From the NCBI GenBank assembly GCA_949152475.1, contig OX424570.1, positions 9,536,181 through 9,600,180 of the forward strand: DNA of 64,000 nucleotides. The letters run 5' to 3'. This stretch comes from Terebella lapidaria (lineage: Eukaryota; Annelida; Polychaeta; Terebellida; Terebellidae). Under the pieces are notes generated by a model, which was not told the DNA's origin, made no database searches, and worked only from the letters and a program-made list of their open reading frames with translations. Made by a program: the position numbers and the translations under genes. Position 1 is the first letter of the stretch. Every line of letters begins with the position of its first letter. Shown in pieces: positions 1 through 11,145 of the stretch.

Positions 1-759
1 AGAAGGTGTGGGTGCTTGCGCTTAACAGGCAGGCCATCGATGACAAGAGTGGGAAAGCCTTACCTGGTAAACTGTGGCAGCCGAAAGCACATCACAGGAT
101 ATGCACCTGTCATTTCACCACGCCACCAAACCCAAAGAAAAAAGTGAAAGGTAATCAGTAATCTACTAGACATTAATTGAATATGTATATCATTATTGGA
201 AATAAATGTACCCGTAGATAGATCTGTACAATGAGTGCATTTTCAGAACCCCCCCCCCCCCCCATACTGAGATTATTTTATACTAGATATTCCTATATCT
301 CCCCAAGTATTAATCTCTGGTGTAATAATAATAATACTCTATATTGCATGAAATTGGATAAATTTGGAATGTTTCTGTACCATTCAACATGTTATTATGT
401 ATTATTATGTCTTACAGTTCTGAATGACATATAGTTTTTCTCTCGTTAAAATGCTGAGAATGAATTATATTTACATTTGGGATTGTCTATCTTGAAATCA
501 AATACAAACTATATTTGTAATGCCAATTTATAGGCCTGCATGAGTAGTCTCAATATAGTATTTTTTTTTAAAAACAGGTTGGAACCATGTCAAGCCTGAC
601 AAACTTGTGAACTCTAGAGTACCAGTTCCCAGAAGGACAACATTGGCAAGGAATCGAATCCTGAAGGTCCAGGCTGACTCGGGGAAATCTATCAACACCA
701 AAGACAAGGGCAAAGCAAAAATCAATGTCAGTTTCGTAGGCCCCATTGTCATTTTATGA
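1..759 (+). CDS. THAP zinc-finger exons of the transposase gene (partial at window edge)
   Basis: Exon A runs from before the window to 150, frame starting at base 3. It encodes the C-terminal half of a THAP C2CH finger: KVWVLALNRQ, then LWQPKAHHRICTCHF, matching the family pattern of W, then ICxxHF. The donor is GTAATC at 151. Exon B starts at 578 after a T-rich tract and AG, keeps phase 1, and encodes a basic linker to 726. Two outcomes are possible. Read-through reaches a stop at 757-759 followed by AATAAA at 833, giving a short THAP protein. Splicing at GTCAGT (727) is in phase 0 with the transposase exon at 1162. THAP domains bind DNA, here presumably transposon ends or sites. The start codon lies upstream of the window. 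Confidence 0.6.
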
Positions 760-832
760 CTTAAGTCTGACACTAATATAGCTGGTCTTTGAATGAAAAG
801 TATTGTGAAACCAAATGATGCTATTTTGTGGT

Positions 833-838
833 AATAAA
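833..838 (+). terminator. AATAAA poly(A) signal after the THAP exons
   Basis: AATAAA lies 74 bases after the read-through stop at 757-759 and before the transposase exons. It would allow a THAP-only transcript. No transcript evidence is available. Confidence 0.4.
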
Positions 839-1161
839 CCAAATTCAATACCAGACCTATCAATATGTGGTGTTATTTTCGGGTGCTTACCGTGTCAATG
901 TTTCTTCAGAATTTCATTTCTCACACTGAAAATGTAAAATTTGACATTAGTATCCAATGATGATATTATATGTACGAAATATACACAATCTTCAGAATTT
1001 CATTTTTAACTCTGAAAATATAAAATTTGATATCCGATGATGATATAAAAACATTACACACAGCTTAATGCAGTAACTACAAGATCAGTTGATAATGTAA
1101 ACTAATGATATGTGCATATATGTGTGCATATGACCATAATGAGTTTAATGATTTAATTCAG

Positions 1162-2498
1162 GAGGTTGAAATACAAGGAGCACACAACATTGAGAACACT
1201 GTCAGTATTGACGATGCCAAGGTTGTAAATCTTGAGGAGAGCAACAATAACTCGGTGAGTTCAACCTGCTTTCACCCTCCTCACACTTCCACTTTCCATA
1301 AACAAGGAAATGGATTCTAAATATTTCAACAACTGAAACACATGGTGTAGTAGTATGCTGACAATTCTATTTTTTGTTTCTCTATTTCAGTTTATGCTTG
1401 ATCATGATTACCGGCACACAGTGAGGAGCGGACGTGTTGTGGATGCGATCGATGAGCTGAGACAAAAGCACCCAGAGGTGGAGGACCTGCTGAGTGACTA
1501 CACTGCAGCAAAGGCAGTCGAGGCTACACATAGTGTGATGGAGAGCAAGGGGCAAATCTTCTCGTTGTCAGTTTTGAAAGAAGATCACCGTCTCTTCAAC
1601 TATTACACAGGTTTTTCAAGCTACGCAACATTCAAGGCACTGTTTCAGTATTTGGAACCTAAGGCAACTGACATGCAGTATGTCTCCCAATATGGACGCA
1701 CACATCACTCAGAGAAGAACCAAGCAAAGCCGGGTAGAAAAAGAGTGTTGTCCCTAGAAGAGGAAATGTTTGCCACGATTGTTCGCCTGCGACTAGGTCT
1801 TCCCTCGAAGGACTGCGCCAGGAGGTTCGGCATAGCAGAGAGCACGTTTTCCAACATCTTTAACACGTGGGTGATCCTGATTTCGAGAGAGCTGGAAACC
1901 ATCTGTTCCATGCCAAGTAGTGATGTCACACTCACACATCAAGCTCCTTGTTTTGATCCTTTCCAGAATGTAAGGATTGTACTAGACTGTACAGAGGTCT
2001 TCAGTCAAACACCAGGAGCACTACAAAATCACCAACAAACATACTCCAACTACAAACATCACAGCACGGTGAAATTTCTTGTGGTTATGAGTCCAAGTGG
2101 TGCGATCACCTACATCTCGAGCATGTGGGGAGGTCGAGCGTCTGACAAGAAATCACGCAAGAAAGTGTTGAGATGTTACGCGCCCTTGATGCTGGCAACA
2201 AGGTGATGGTCGATCGTGGCTTCACGATAGCTGAAGATCTCCCACCCGGTGTGAAGCTGCTGATTCCACCATTCAAGGACAAGCGCACAGGAAAGTTGTC
2301 AGCTCAGCAGCTAGAGTACTCGGAAAAACTGTCAGTAGCAAGAATCCATGTTGAACGAGCCATGAGAGCCATCAAGGAAAACAGGATTTTTTAGAAGCTG
2401 AGGTCAAGATGGCCATGATCAATAACTTTGAGCACATCTTCAAAGCTTGTGCATATATGGTTAACTTCAAGGACCCTTTCTTGAAAGTACGCACTTAA
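1162..2498 (+). pseudogene. DDE transposase (PIF/Harbinger-like DDE_Tnp_4 fold), frameshifted
   Basis: Two exons are seen. 1162-1254 is preceded by AG and followed by a GTGAGT donor. 1391-2498 is preceded by TATTTCAG. Both junctions are phase 0. The second exon has a helix-turn-helix-like segment (RFGIAESTFSNIFNTW) and then the catalytic parts: first Asp in IVLDCTEVF, second Asp in VMVDRGF, and Glu in RIHVERAMRAIKENRI. The C-terminus reads FKACAYMVNFKDPF before the stop. The reading frame shifts twice in exon 2, near 2148 (a missing base in an A-rich run between ASDK and the following ITQES) and in the T run near 2387-2392. The product is therefore interrupted between catalytic residues. It would otherwise cut and paste the element, working with the nuclease encoded opposite. 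Confidence 0.8.
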
Positions 2499-3211
2499 GT
2501 GTAATATATGATTTCTAAATCATTTACACTTTTTCTTGCTGATTTTTCTGCGATGCTAGATCATACCAAATTCCAGACTTTTGGTCGCAAAACTTTGACA
2601 ATCAACTTTGTGAAAATTCAGTCCAAAAATCAGAGAATAGTTTCTGGAATGTTTCTAAATGTGTACTAATACTTATACTTCTGCATCACTGAGTGGTCTG
2701 TACAAGTAAACAGTATCATAAATTCACAAGTTCATATGCAGGTGTACGAATAATGTATTACATGTAATTGCATATATGAAATAATACTGTAAGTGACGGG
2801 TAGAATAGCGAGCAAATGTTTGTCCATGTGTGCTAGATATTGTGAAATGTGGTTGAAATATTTCCTGACACAATCTGAAATAAATGACTTTCATGTCCTT
2901 GAACAAGTCAGTGATTTCCTGTTAATAACATGTACTAATAAATGTTTGATCTTCATCAGGCACAAAATGGTTTATTCCGAGTACTAGTAATTTTGAAATT
3001 TTTTTATTTGGAGAAAGTGTGTGTTTCTGCAATGATAAATGTATATATTGCCAACACAACCTCGTTCAGTTAATTAGTAGGTGAGCACATTTGCTTATAC
3101 TTGTATACTATCTTGGTACTGAGTGAACCGTTTCATACATGTTCATGCAGTGAAGTCAAGTTTTTAGTCGGTACACTTCTAATTTGGTTTGTTTACATTA
3201 CAGTACATGTA
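2499..3211. other. No gene seen: 3' flank of the transposase and Tigger insertion site
   Basis: AT-rich sequence between the end of the transposase frame and the Tigger insertion. Short open frames occur but none resembles a protein family. It is probably internal spacer of the ISL2EU-like element. Confidence 0.5.
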
Positions 3212-4369
3212 CAGGAGAACTCCAGCCTGCGGTCACTCCAGAAATGTGGTCAACCCATGCAATGTGGTCAGATGCATTGGTCCCGAACGCCAGCATAGGC
3301 ATTTACATGTTAAGGTTACTCCTATAATGTGGCCACTCCCCTTATCCACAATGCGGTCAGTGTGTCTGGTCCCAAAAGCCCATAAAATCACACAATACGG
3401 CCACCAAGCAGCCAATGTCCCCCCCCCCCCCCCCCAACTCACTGATGCGGTCAATTGAACATTAGCCTCATGCGGCCAGCCGGTCAGCCGTCTGCATGTC
3501 TTCATTCACGATACGGTCAGCTGAACATTAGCTTTAGTCAAGAGCAGCAGGCCGACCGGCTGTCTGTGTGTCACTTCTTCACACCTCTCTTCTCTTGGCT
3601 TACACAAACGTTGATAAACACACACAAGTAGATTTGTCAGCGAAGATATTGCCTCACATATCTGTTCAATCATGTGGAACGAATGTATAAATACCTCGCA
3701 TTTTTCTGTTAGATATCATTCACTCAATCACACTGTTTGAATGAATTTATAAATCTATCTATTGACATGGCCTCGAAAAAAAGAGTTGTTCTATCGCTCA
3801 AGCAAAAAGTTGAACTTCTGAAGAAAAGTGACGGCAAAAGTAGCCGACCAATGACGAGCCATTACCAGAGCCTGAGTGTTTGAATAAAGACGTGTCCGAA
3901 GCTCACAAGTGGGCCACTCAACTCAAGATGTTCGCAGCTATTAATGGCCGTGACAACCTCTACAGTTCTGCTGTCAACACAGAATCTGAGGCACAAGACC
4001 TCGTACTCGCGTCATGTTCTAAACGCCGCCAAACAACAATCACATCTTTCTTCAAAAAGTGACATTCAGTTGTTCTAAATATTTTGGGAGTAAACTGTAT
4101 GCCTTTTAAGTATATGTGTTTCAAATATTACATTTATGATATAACTTGGTTCAATAAAATGCTATTCACATATAAACTACATGTACATGTTTTATCTAAC
4201 TCATGCACATGTACAAATTGTATAATATATGTTGAGTTTCGCTTGAGTTAACATCAGATGAACAATATGGCCGGTGCAAAATATGGCTGGAGTCCTATAA
4301 TGTGGCCACTCCTATAATGTGGCCAAAATCACTGGTCCGATGGGTGACCACATTACTGGAGTTCTACTG
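3212..4369 (+). mobile_element. Tigger/pogo-type Tc1-mariner element, internally deleted
   Basis: The ends are inverted repeats, CAGGAGAACTCCAG on the left and CTGGAGTTCTACTG on the right, each flanked by TA (3210-3211 and 4370-4371) as expected for Tc1/mariner insertion. Inside, many copies of a short ATGTGGCCA/TGTGGTCA motif lie next to both ends, as in subterminal repeats. Only the two tips of a pogo transposase frame remain, so this is a 1.16-kb non-autonomous derivative. It landed between the convergent genes of the older ISL2EU-like element. Confidence 0.8.
3767..4062 (+). pseudogene. Remnant of a Tigger transposase (N- and C-terminal tips fused)
   Basis: ATG at 3767 begins MASKKRVVLSLKQKVELLKK, the start of the CENP-B-type helix-turn-helix that Tigger transposases use to bind their ends. 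After about 28 codons the frame jumps and continues as a C-terminal tail ending RRQTTITSFFKK at 4062, the usual Tigger C-terminus. The DDE core that should lie between is missing, so no catalytic product can form. The join is also out of frame, showing a simple internal deletion. Confidence 0.75.
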
Positions 4370-4638
4370 TACATTTACGTGCAATATTCAGTTACATCTG
4401 GAGTACCTGAAGGTACATCTTCTGTATAAATCTGTCATACAATTTTTACCAGTATATACAATTACACTTACACCTAGATTAACTTCTGAATTGTATGGCA
4501 TCTGCATTATAAATTCACATTTCGTGTTAATTTGTATCCATTGATATTCCGTACAGTTATACATGAACATCAAGTATTCACAACCAACTTCTTGAAATAC
4601 AAATGAATCACATGTAAATGTTCAGTCTGTTCATATAT

Positions 4639-7600
4639 TCATGTACACTTCTGATGGCACTCTGGGCATTCCCATTGTTCATCAGCCGCTGAGGTGCCTT
4701 CATAATTAACACATTTCCAATGAAACCACTTTCTACATTGACAGTTACATTCACATTGAATGCTTGCATCCTTGTTGTCTGTCAGGCTATCGGAGTCAAG
4801 CAGGACTCCATCACACATGCTACACTGGTGTTCCTTGATGAAAGTTTCCCTCCCACTTTCTGATTCGTTGACAGTTAATAAAGCTGGGCACATGAACTTT
4901 CGGAAGAAATAAGTTGCATTCTGCAAAATAGAAGACCAGTGTTCTTTGTCAAAGTGTACATCCATGACGAGCAGGTCTTGTGGTGACCACACAACAAAGT
5001 CTGTGTGTGTTGTGTCAGTGACTGCCATGTAGCACTGTACTTGAGAAAAATACTGATGAGACCTAACTAGTGAACACTGACCCTTCTCAGATACAGAAAT
5101 GAATTTCAGTTTATGGAATGAGCCCTTCGGTTGTTTTTCCATCGTTGATGGACACTTGATTTCTACCACCCTCTTTCCGTGGCAATTGCATGTAACAATC
5201 CTGTCTGTGCTGGCACCAATAAAACCATTGCTGTACATGAGCAGACCACATTCACTGATCTGTGGATTGATATGGTGTACCTTGAATGCACTAAAATATG
5301 AGGTGGCAGCTCGAGCTTCATTTGCCAGTCCATAGCTGGTGTCCTTGTTCCCTCTGAAGGTGCTGCGACCCATACACTGGTTCACAAGGCGACTGGCATC
5401 TGTAGCCCGCCCGTCCTGTATGGTTTTCATCCTGGTGTACACGGCATGGATGGATGAACCAGTAATTAGGCCTGTCCTGTACACCTTCCATTTCGGGTTC
5501 CCTGCCTGTCCTCTTGTCAGCTGTTCAATCGTCAACCTGTCTTCGGGGGTTGGTTTCAATGAAGACATGAAGGTGGTGATGGCAACATCTGATAGGGGAT
5601 TGTCATTCCATGATGATCTGAATGAATTGGCAGTCTGACTGAGGCATGGTGGCAAGGGCGGTGATGTCGTCACCGTCTCATCAGCTGCAGGAACTAGGAG
5701 TTCGCTCGTGAAAGGTACACGTTGGGGCAAAGTGAGCACAGGAGCCACATCTGGGACAGCGGTAGACAGCTGAGGAACCTTGCTCCAGCGAAGAGGATCC
5801 GCAATTGTCAGAAAGGGTACATTCGGTTGACATAAATTGAGGTCATGAACCAATTTCTGATACTGGGAGGTGTCAACTTGTCTCTTTTTTGGTGCAACTG
5901 GGTTGAAGTCACCGAAATTCCTCTTAGAACGCACAACTCTTCCCGGAACATGGGCATTGAAGCTCAGGTCATTGAGAGGGACTGGCTCTACCTAAAATTT
6001 TAAATGTTGTGTATCCTATATGGTGTCTTATTGACCGAAATAAGAAACACATTGGTCAATGAGACACTATATTACGTTTCACTCTAGGTCACCAATTCAT
6101 GCCAAGGATCAAATTTAGATATATAGGATGTGTGTATAGATGGCAAATCCATGATTTGATGGTATTAAGGCATTAGGAATGGTTTTAGCAGATTTTTTTG
6201 TCTTCCGCCGATTTGTGTTCCGGACGCTAACTTTAGATTGCCTCAATGGATCCTTGCCAAATTTTCTCAACTAGTCAGAAGAACCCTTCTGTTTTCTAGC
6301 CAGATTCGAGGTCCGTGAGGATGAAATCAAGGCTGATTTTGAGACATGGTTTCCGGACGTTAACCAAAAAAAAATCAGGCAATGTTTGCAGAACTCTGCA
6401 TGGAGTTTCATATACATGTACCACCAGGGAAGAACCCTATTGATTATGGGATCGATCTATCAAACAACCTTTGATTTGAAGGTCCAAATAATTTTTTGCT
6501 GAATCATCCTTTTCGGCGATATCTCGGAAATGGTGCATCGTGGACCAATACGGATTTTATTTCAGACTAGTCGCCTTAGACAATCATGTCTAAGGGGTAT
6601 TATGGATGAACTTTAACCTTGAACCTAAATTTTTTTTGCCGAGTCAGCATTTTTCGTTTTTGGCGATATCTCGGAAACGGTACGTCGTAGAGCGAAACTG
6701 ACATTATTTTCAGACTTGTCGTCCCAGAAAACATGTTTAAGGGTTCTATGGATTAACTTTGACCTCGACCTAAAATTTTGTTGGCGAGTCGACATTTTCC
6801 ATTGTTGTCGATATCTTGGAAAAGGGGTGTCCTAGAGCCCATGGCAAACATATATATATTAGTCTTAACACCGAATAGACCCAGGTGCCCCACTCATTGA
6901 GCGTGAAGCGCGCTTCGCGCTTGATGAGTGGGACACCTGGGTCTAAACACCGAAAAGCCTCCAAGGCATGTTCAGGACTTGACTTCTAGTTTTGGTCATG
7001 TTTTTGTAGCAATCATTGAAATAAGTATTGAGTAATGCCAAAAATTAAAGAGCACAAATCCCGAAATTTTGTTAGTTTTGAAAAGTGACCTTCGTCGCTT
7101 TGGGAGCATTCCAAGCACACAAAAGCTCTGTGCTAGCTGGGTCATCAGGGAGTGTGTGATATCCTAGACTAGTGAAGTCCTCCATCCCAAACAACATGGC
7201 TGCCACATGGGTGCACGCCTCGCCGTTACCAGCCACACATGTGCAGCTGGATGCCACAGGGGCTTCTGATGATTTGTCTATGATGACTATGCACTCGTAT
7301 GTGGTGCCTGAGGTGTCGAATGAGGGGTTGCACTTTCCTCTCAAAGCACACGCACTAGAATCTTTCATGTGGAGGTATGACATTGAATGGATGTGACCAG
7401 ATTTGTATAGAGAGTAACTCCTCAAGGTCTTGTATCGTCTCAACGTTGTCGCATTGAACACCTCGATGTGTCCCGACTCTGTGTGAGTGACCGTATCATG
7501 GCTTCTGAGCAGATAATCTACAACTTGAGATAGTCCAATTGCCGGAGCCTTCCGGATGTCTTTAGTCCATCCACTTTGAGTATGCTTAACTTTGTTCAAT

Positions 7601-7794
7601 ATAGCGTTAATACTCCCTGGCTCATCATGTAAACCATACACCTCACACAATATTGCAATCTTTTGTTGTCGTTTCCCTTTCACATTTTTTCCGTGATGCC
7701 TGAGTATCGTATTGAGTTGTCTGGCACTCAGAGCTGTCAGGTCGTACTTCGTCTGTAAACCATTACATGTACCGTATGTCATTCTGGATCTCAA
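4639..7794 (-). CDS. SWIM-YqaJ-PHD nuclease of the ISL2EU-like element
   Basis: Two exons are joined in phase 0: 7794-7090 and 5991-4639, with donor GTCACT and acceptor ATTTTAG. Together they give about 685 residues. The upstream exon starts after a clear acceptor (TTTCCTACAG), so the true start is in an unseen exon or is the ATG at 7782. Order: a SAP-like segment (LTALSARQLNTILRHHGK), a SWIM zinc finger (CTCVAGNGEACTHVAAML), the YqaJ lambda-exonuclease-like core, and a C-terminal PHD-like finger (CSMC, then CECNCQCRKWFHWKC, then WECPEC). Core residues are visible: Asp in FIGASTDRI, the ExK of VVEIKCPST and Gln in SQVQCYM. This is a D-ExK nuclease, probably processing DNA during transposition. 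No stop interrupts it, unlike the partner transposase. Confidence 0.8.
6490..6960. repeat. Degenerate tandem repeat, three ~130-170-bp units
   Basis: Three diverged units share GATATCTCGGAAA-type cores near 6519, 6666 and 6810, each followed by a GTCGTAGAG-like segment and an ATGTTTAAGGGTTCTATGG-like segment. They lie in the nuclease intron. The third unit is interrupted by the foldback at 6877-6944. Confidence 0.6.
6877..6944. mobile_element. 68-bp snap-back (foldback) insertion
   Basis: The sequence folds almost end to end. The left arm starts AGACCCAGGTG and the right arm ends CACCTGGGTCT, with CACTCAT/ATGAGTG and GAAGCGCG/CGCGCTTC inside and few mismatches. It is bracketed by a 9-base direct repeat AACACCGAA at 6867-6875 and 6946-6954, which looks like a target-site duplication. 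No gene fits inside. Confidence 0.7.
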
Positions 7795-9084
7795 CTGTAG
7801 GAAATCAGCTGGGAATGAAATTGCCCACTAAATTGTACATATAACCCCAAATGCCATGATTGAATACTGCTACTATTCTTTATGCACACATATAATTTTA
7901 TCACGTCAGAATTATTCAGTTTATTCAGTGACTCGCGTCATTCAACATAACTTCCAAGGCTCCTGCAAATGGAGCTTGCAAAACAGAAGCAACAGCACGT
8001 ACCATTCACTGACAGCTTGGTCCTCACCCTATACAGCAAAGGTCTAGCCGATCTCAATTCCTCAAATTTTAAAACAACACAAACTCAACACAACGACAGA
8101 TAACAAAAAGACGTTAGTCAACATTCTTTGCTCCCTCAAAACAAAAACAAACTGCCAATGTGCCAATAACTTTCCCTGAATTGAAACGTTCACAACAAAA
8201 CTGACAATCATGAGGAATGAAATTTACAAACCTTGGTAATTTTGTAAGGTTTCCATAAGGTCAATACTACAAACACGATAACACAATAACACAACAAGAA
8301 TACAACGCAAACATGAAACACAAAACAAATACAACACCAATACAACACAAAACAAAGGACATACATTTATTTGAGGAATAACATCCATTTTTTTCTAAGA
8401 GGCTATAGCTGACTAGGTTCGTGGTGGTGTTTCCTAGTTCATAATACAAAATACAAACTCATTACTACAAATGTATATTGATTCAAGCTTTATTGTACAT
8501 ATTCATGATTATATACAACAGTGGTATTAAATATTACACACTTGCCTTTTACTTGCCTTTTACCATGCTTACATACAAATCACACCATAACCTGATGCAC
8601 ATCACAAAATGATATTTTCGTGTATGCTCACATTGACCATATACGTTATAATACATGCAGATCTACATATTAAACTTATTATTTCAGTCCAGATTATCAT
8701 TCTTGAGATTATAAGGTAGGAGCACCAGTTCAATGCTACATACATAGCGCCATTAGGGGTATTGCATAGGTGTAAACTTGGTAACACAGGCCAGGGTGAG
8801 TCACTGAGTAGCTATAGGCTACAGTCCGTGCCAACAGAAGCTGAAGATAACTAGATTTCCACATTGAATTTATTGATGACGGTTCAACTACGCCAGAATC
8901 ATCCTATAATAATGTACAAAACTCAAAAGTTGTGTAGAAACTCGTATCACACAGATTTGGAGCCTTGAATGCACATAAATAGTTTGACAGCTAGCTGTCA
9001 AATCAATGTCACTGAACCGGAAGTCAACAGTGAAAATAATTCGACCGTTTAATCGCTAGGCGGCGCCAGGTACCAGAAGTGGCG
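7795..9084. other. No gene seen: 5' side of the nuclease gene
   Basis: AT-rich sequence upstream of the nuclease exon, probably including its promoter or first exon and the right end of the ISL2EU-like element. It contains runs of ACAACAC-type short repeats (8270-8350). A perfect 20-bp palindrome, TTTGACAGCTAGCTGTCAAA, lies at 8983-9002. No terminal repeat could be paired. Confidence 0.5.
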
Positions 9085-9922
9085 AATAATAATATTATCA
9101 TATAAAAAGGTGTTAATTTAAATGGTCATAACGTTACTAAAATGCCATAACGCATTCAAGTAGGCCTACCTGTCGATTCATAGACTTTCCGACGACATAG
9201 CAACAGGCCATGCCTCTTTGGCAATCGCAGAAAAAGTCCCACAACATACATCAATTCTCTCCCATGAGCCGGTTTGTTTGTGGGACTTGGTACGATACGT
9301 TTTGGAACAATATTTGACATCATTGACTAGTGAATATGGAAGCGGGGAGGAGGGGCGGGGAGGGGGATTCATGTATCGTCGGAATTACAAATTGGAACAC
9401 GCAAATGTGGTAAAATTATGAATTCATACGGTTGATCTATTAGATCAACACTGTATGCCTATTTCAATAAAATGTTTGTGAATCACATTTACACCAATTT
9501 TGTCTAAAAAGATAATTTACTACTGAAGGTTGACATGTGTTTGATCGAGATCTAAATTTAGATCTACTTGCCTTTGTTAACTACATTAAGATATAGAATC
9601 TGTTTGAATAAGCAAATAGTATAGCCTAATAATATACTGATGTACAGTATGCAATAAGACACAATGTATAGACTCTAAGTGACAATGTATAGACTCTAAG
9701 TCCTAAGTTGGACTTACTGTTGAGTATCGGTAATCATATTCTGAAAAACAAACTTGGAACTGCGCACTTGTCATATTATGACAAATCGAGTCAATTAAAT
9801 CAAGTTCGAATGGATACCTCCAACGATTTCTGCCCATATGAGCTTGGATCGGAAATAAACTTCTGGAACACTCCATTATATAGCTTGAATATTGGCACAT
9901 TCAAATGGGAAATCATATATAG

Positions 9923-11145
9923 TGTAACGGTTTTGGGGTGTTCCCAAAAAGTTCCCCAAGGTAATTCGTGTTTATTTTGTGATACTACGGTTGAATAACG
10001 GTTTATTAAAATGTATATGTGTTTAAAGGTTCATACGGTTATATATTGATGGTTTCAGAAAGGTGTTCTGCCTTGGAACTTAGAATAATTCAATGTTGGT
10101 AAAGCCGGAAACGGAACCGGAGACGGAACCGGAGACGGAGCCGGAACAATGGAGTACAAAAACGTAATGACGTTATTTCCGGAAGGTCATGTGATCAGCC
10201 TCGTTTTCGGTTTAAAAGGTTCTAGTATGTTTTCGGAAATTCCGGAAAAATCAGTGTTTTGCCGGACTATGACGTCACAATAGGTTGGTCTCGTGATGTG
10301 GGTCTCAGGTCTATAAAAGCCCCCGCTTCGGCGGGAACGGCGGAGTTGGTGTCCTGAAGTCGACCTGTTCAGACCTTTCTTCCATAGCAGAGTGCTCCCT
10401 TGCTCCGGCTTAAGTCATGCAGATGATTACAGTTTATGTCTTCCGACTGTACACTTAGAAAAATAAATCTGAAAACCTATTCCGGGTTGTTTTTCCATGT
10501 TCGTTAGGGAACTTGGAAATTATGATAAAGGTAAAGTAATCGGAAAAAGAAAGTAATACGGAGAAGAAGGGAGACAAGTTAACAGTCGGTTAAGACAAAG
10601 TTTGTGACGACGTCTGAGGGTGATCCAGAACCCAGATCACCGGAGAAGAAGACGGAGACGGAGGTGGAAGCAATGGACCCACTGCGGAGGCGGTACCTGA
10701 TGGTACCTGATGCTTCTAGAATCTCCATTTCAGGTGCAGTCGTGGTTGCAGTGGAGACAAAAGCAGCGGAGCGGATGCAGAGGCAGTACCTGACGGAATA
10801 AGTTGCAGAGTCGGAGGCGGAGACGCTTCTAGATTCCTCATTTCAGGTGCAGTCGCAGTTGCAGAGAGACGGGAAACAACGGAGTAGCTGCAGTAACCGG
10901 AGGCGGAAACGCCACCGGAATCTTACTTTTAGGTGCAGTTGCAGATTGCAGTCGGGGGAAGAGAACGGTTGGAGGTCCATTCCAGACCACGCTACCAACC
11001 CTTATAGACTTCTAACCGTGATCAAGCCGTGCCAGCAGCAGTTTCCCGGAATTTTCCGTTCCAGCTCCGGTTAACCAAAACAGACCCAACCACCTTCCAA
11101 GAAACCGTGTTATCCGGACGTCACAGAGGGGGAAACCCCGTTACA
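9923..11145 (+). mobile_element. LTR-like solo element, unit 1
   Basis: Begins TGTAACGG and ends CCGTTACA, the TG...CA termini of a long terminal repeat. Parts in order: GGAACC/GGAGAC short repeats, a CRE-type TGACGTCA at 10270-10277, TATAAAAG at 10312-10319, an AATAAA near 10461, and a GC-rich 3' half made of diverged ~100-bp repeats. Flanks suggest a ~4-base duplication (ATAG/ATAT). No gag or pol region is attached, so it looks like a solo LTR of an unplaced retrotransposon family. Its insertion predates the triplication. Confidence 0.6.

Larger units (their letters stand above)
1..7794. mobile_element. ISL2EU-like DNA transposon, left end outside window
   Basis: Two convergent spliced genes lie here: a THAP-DDE transposase on + (1-2498) and a SWIM/YqaJ/PHD nuclease on - (4639-7794). 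Pairing a DDE transposase with a separate YqaJ-type nuclease is the known signature of the ISL2EU group of eukaryotic DNA transposons, which is the basis for the name. The left terminus precedes base 1. I could not find a convincing terminal inverted repeat on the right, so the end somewhere between 7.8 and 9.08 kb is not placed. A Tigger copy (3212-4369) and a 68-bp foldback (6877-6944) were inserted later. The transposase is frameshifted while the nuclease reads open, so this copy is probably not autonomous now. Confidence 0.7.

Noticed and set aside
3418-3436. Long C/G homopolymers (also near 12585, 15840, 22256, 36379) as G-quadruplex regulators
   Set aside because: They are simple homopolymers whose length differs even between near-identical tandem units, which fits replication slippage or assembly noise.
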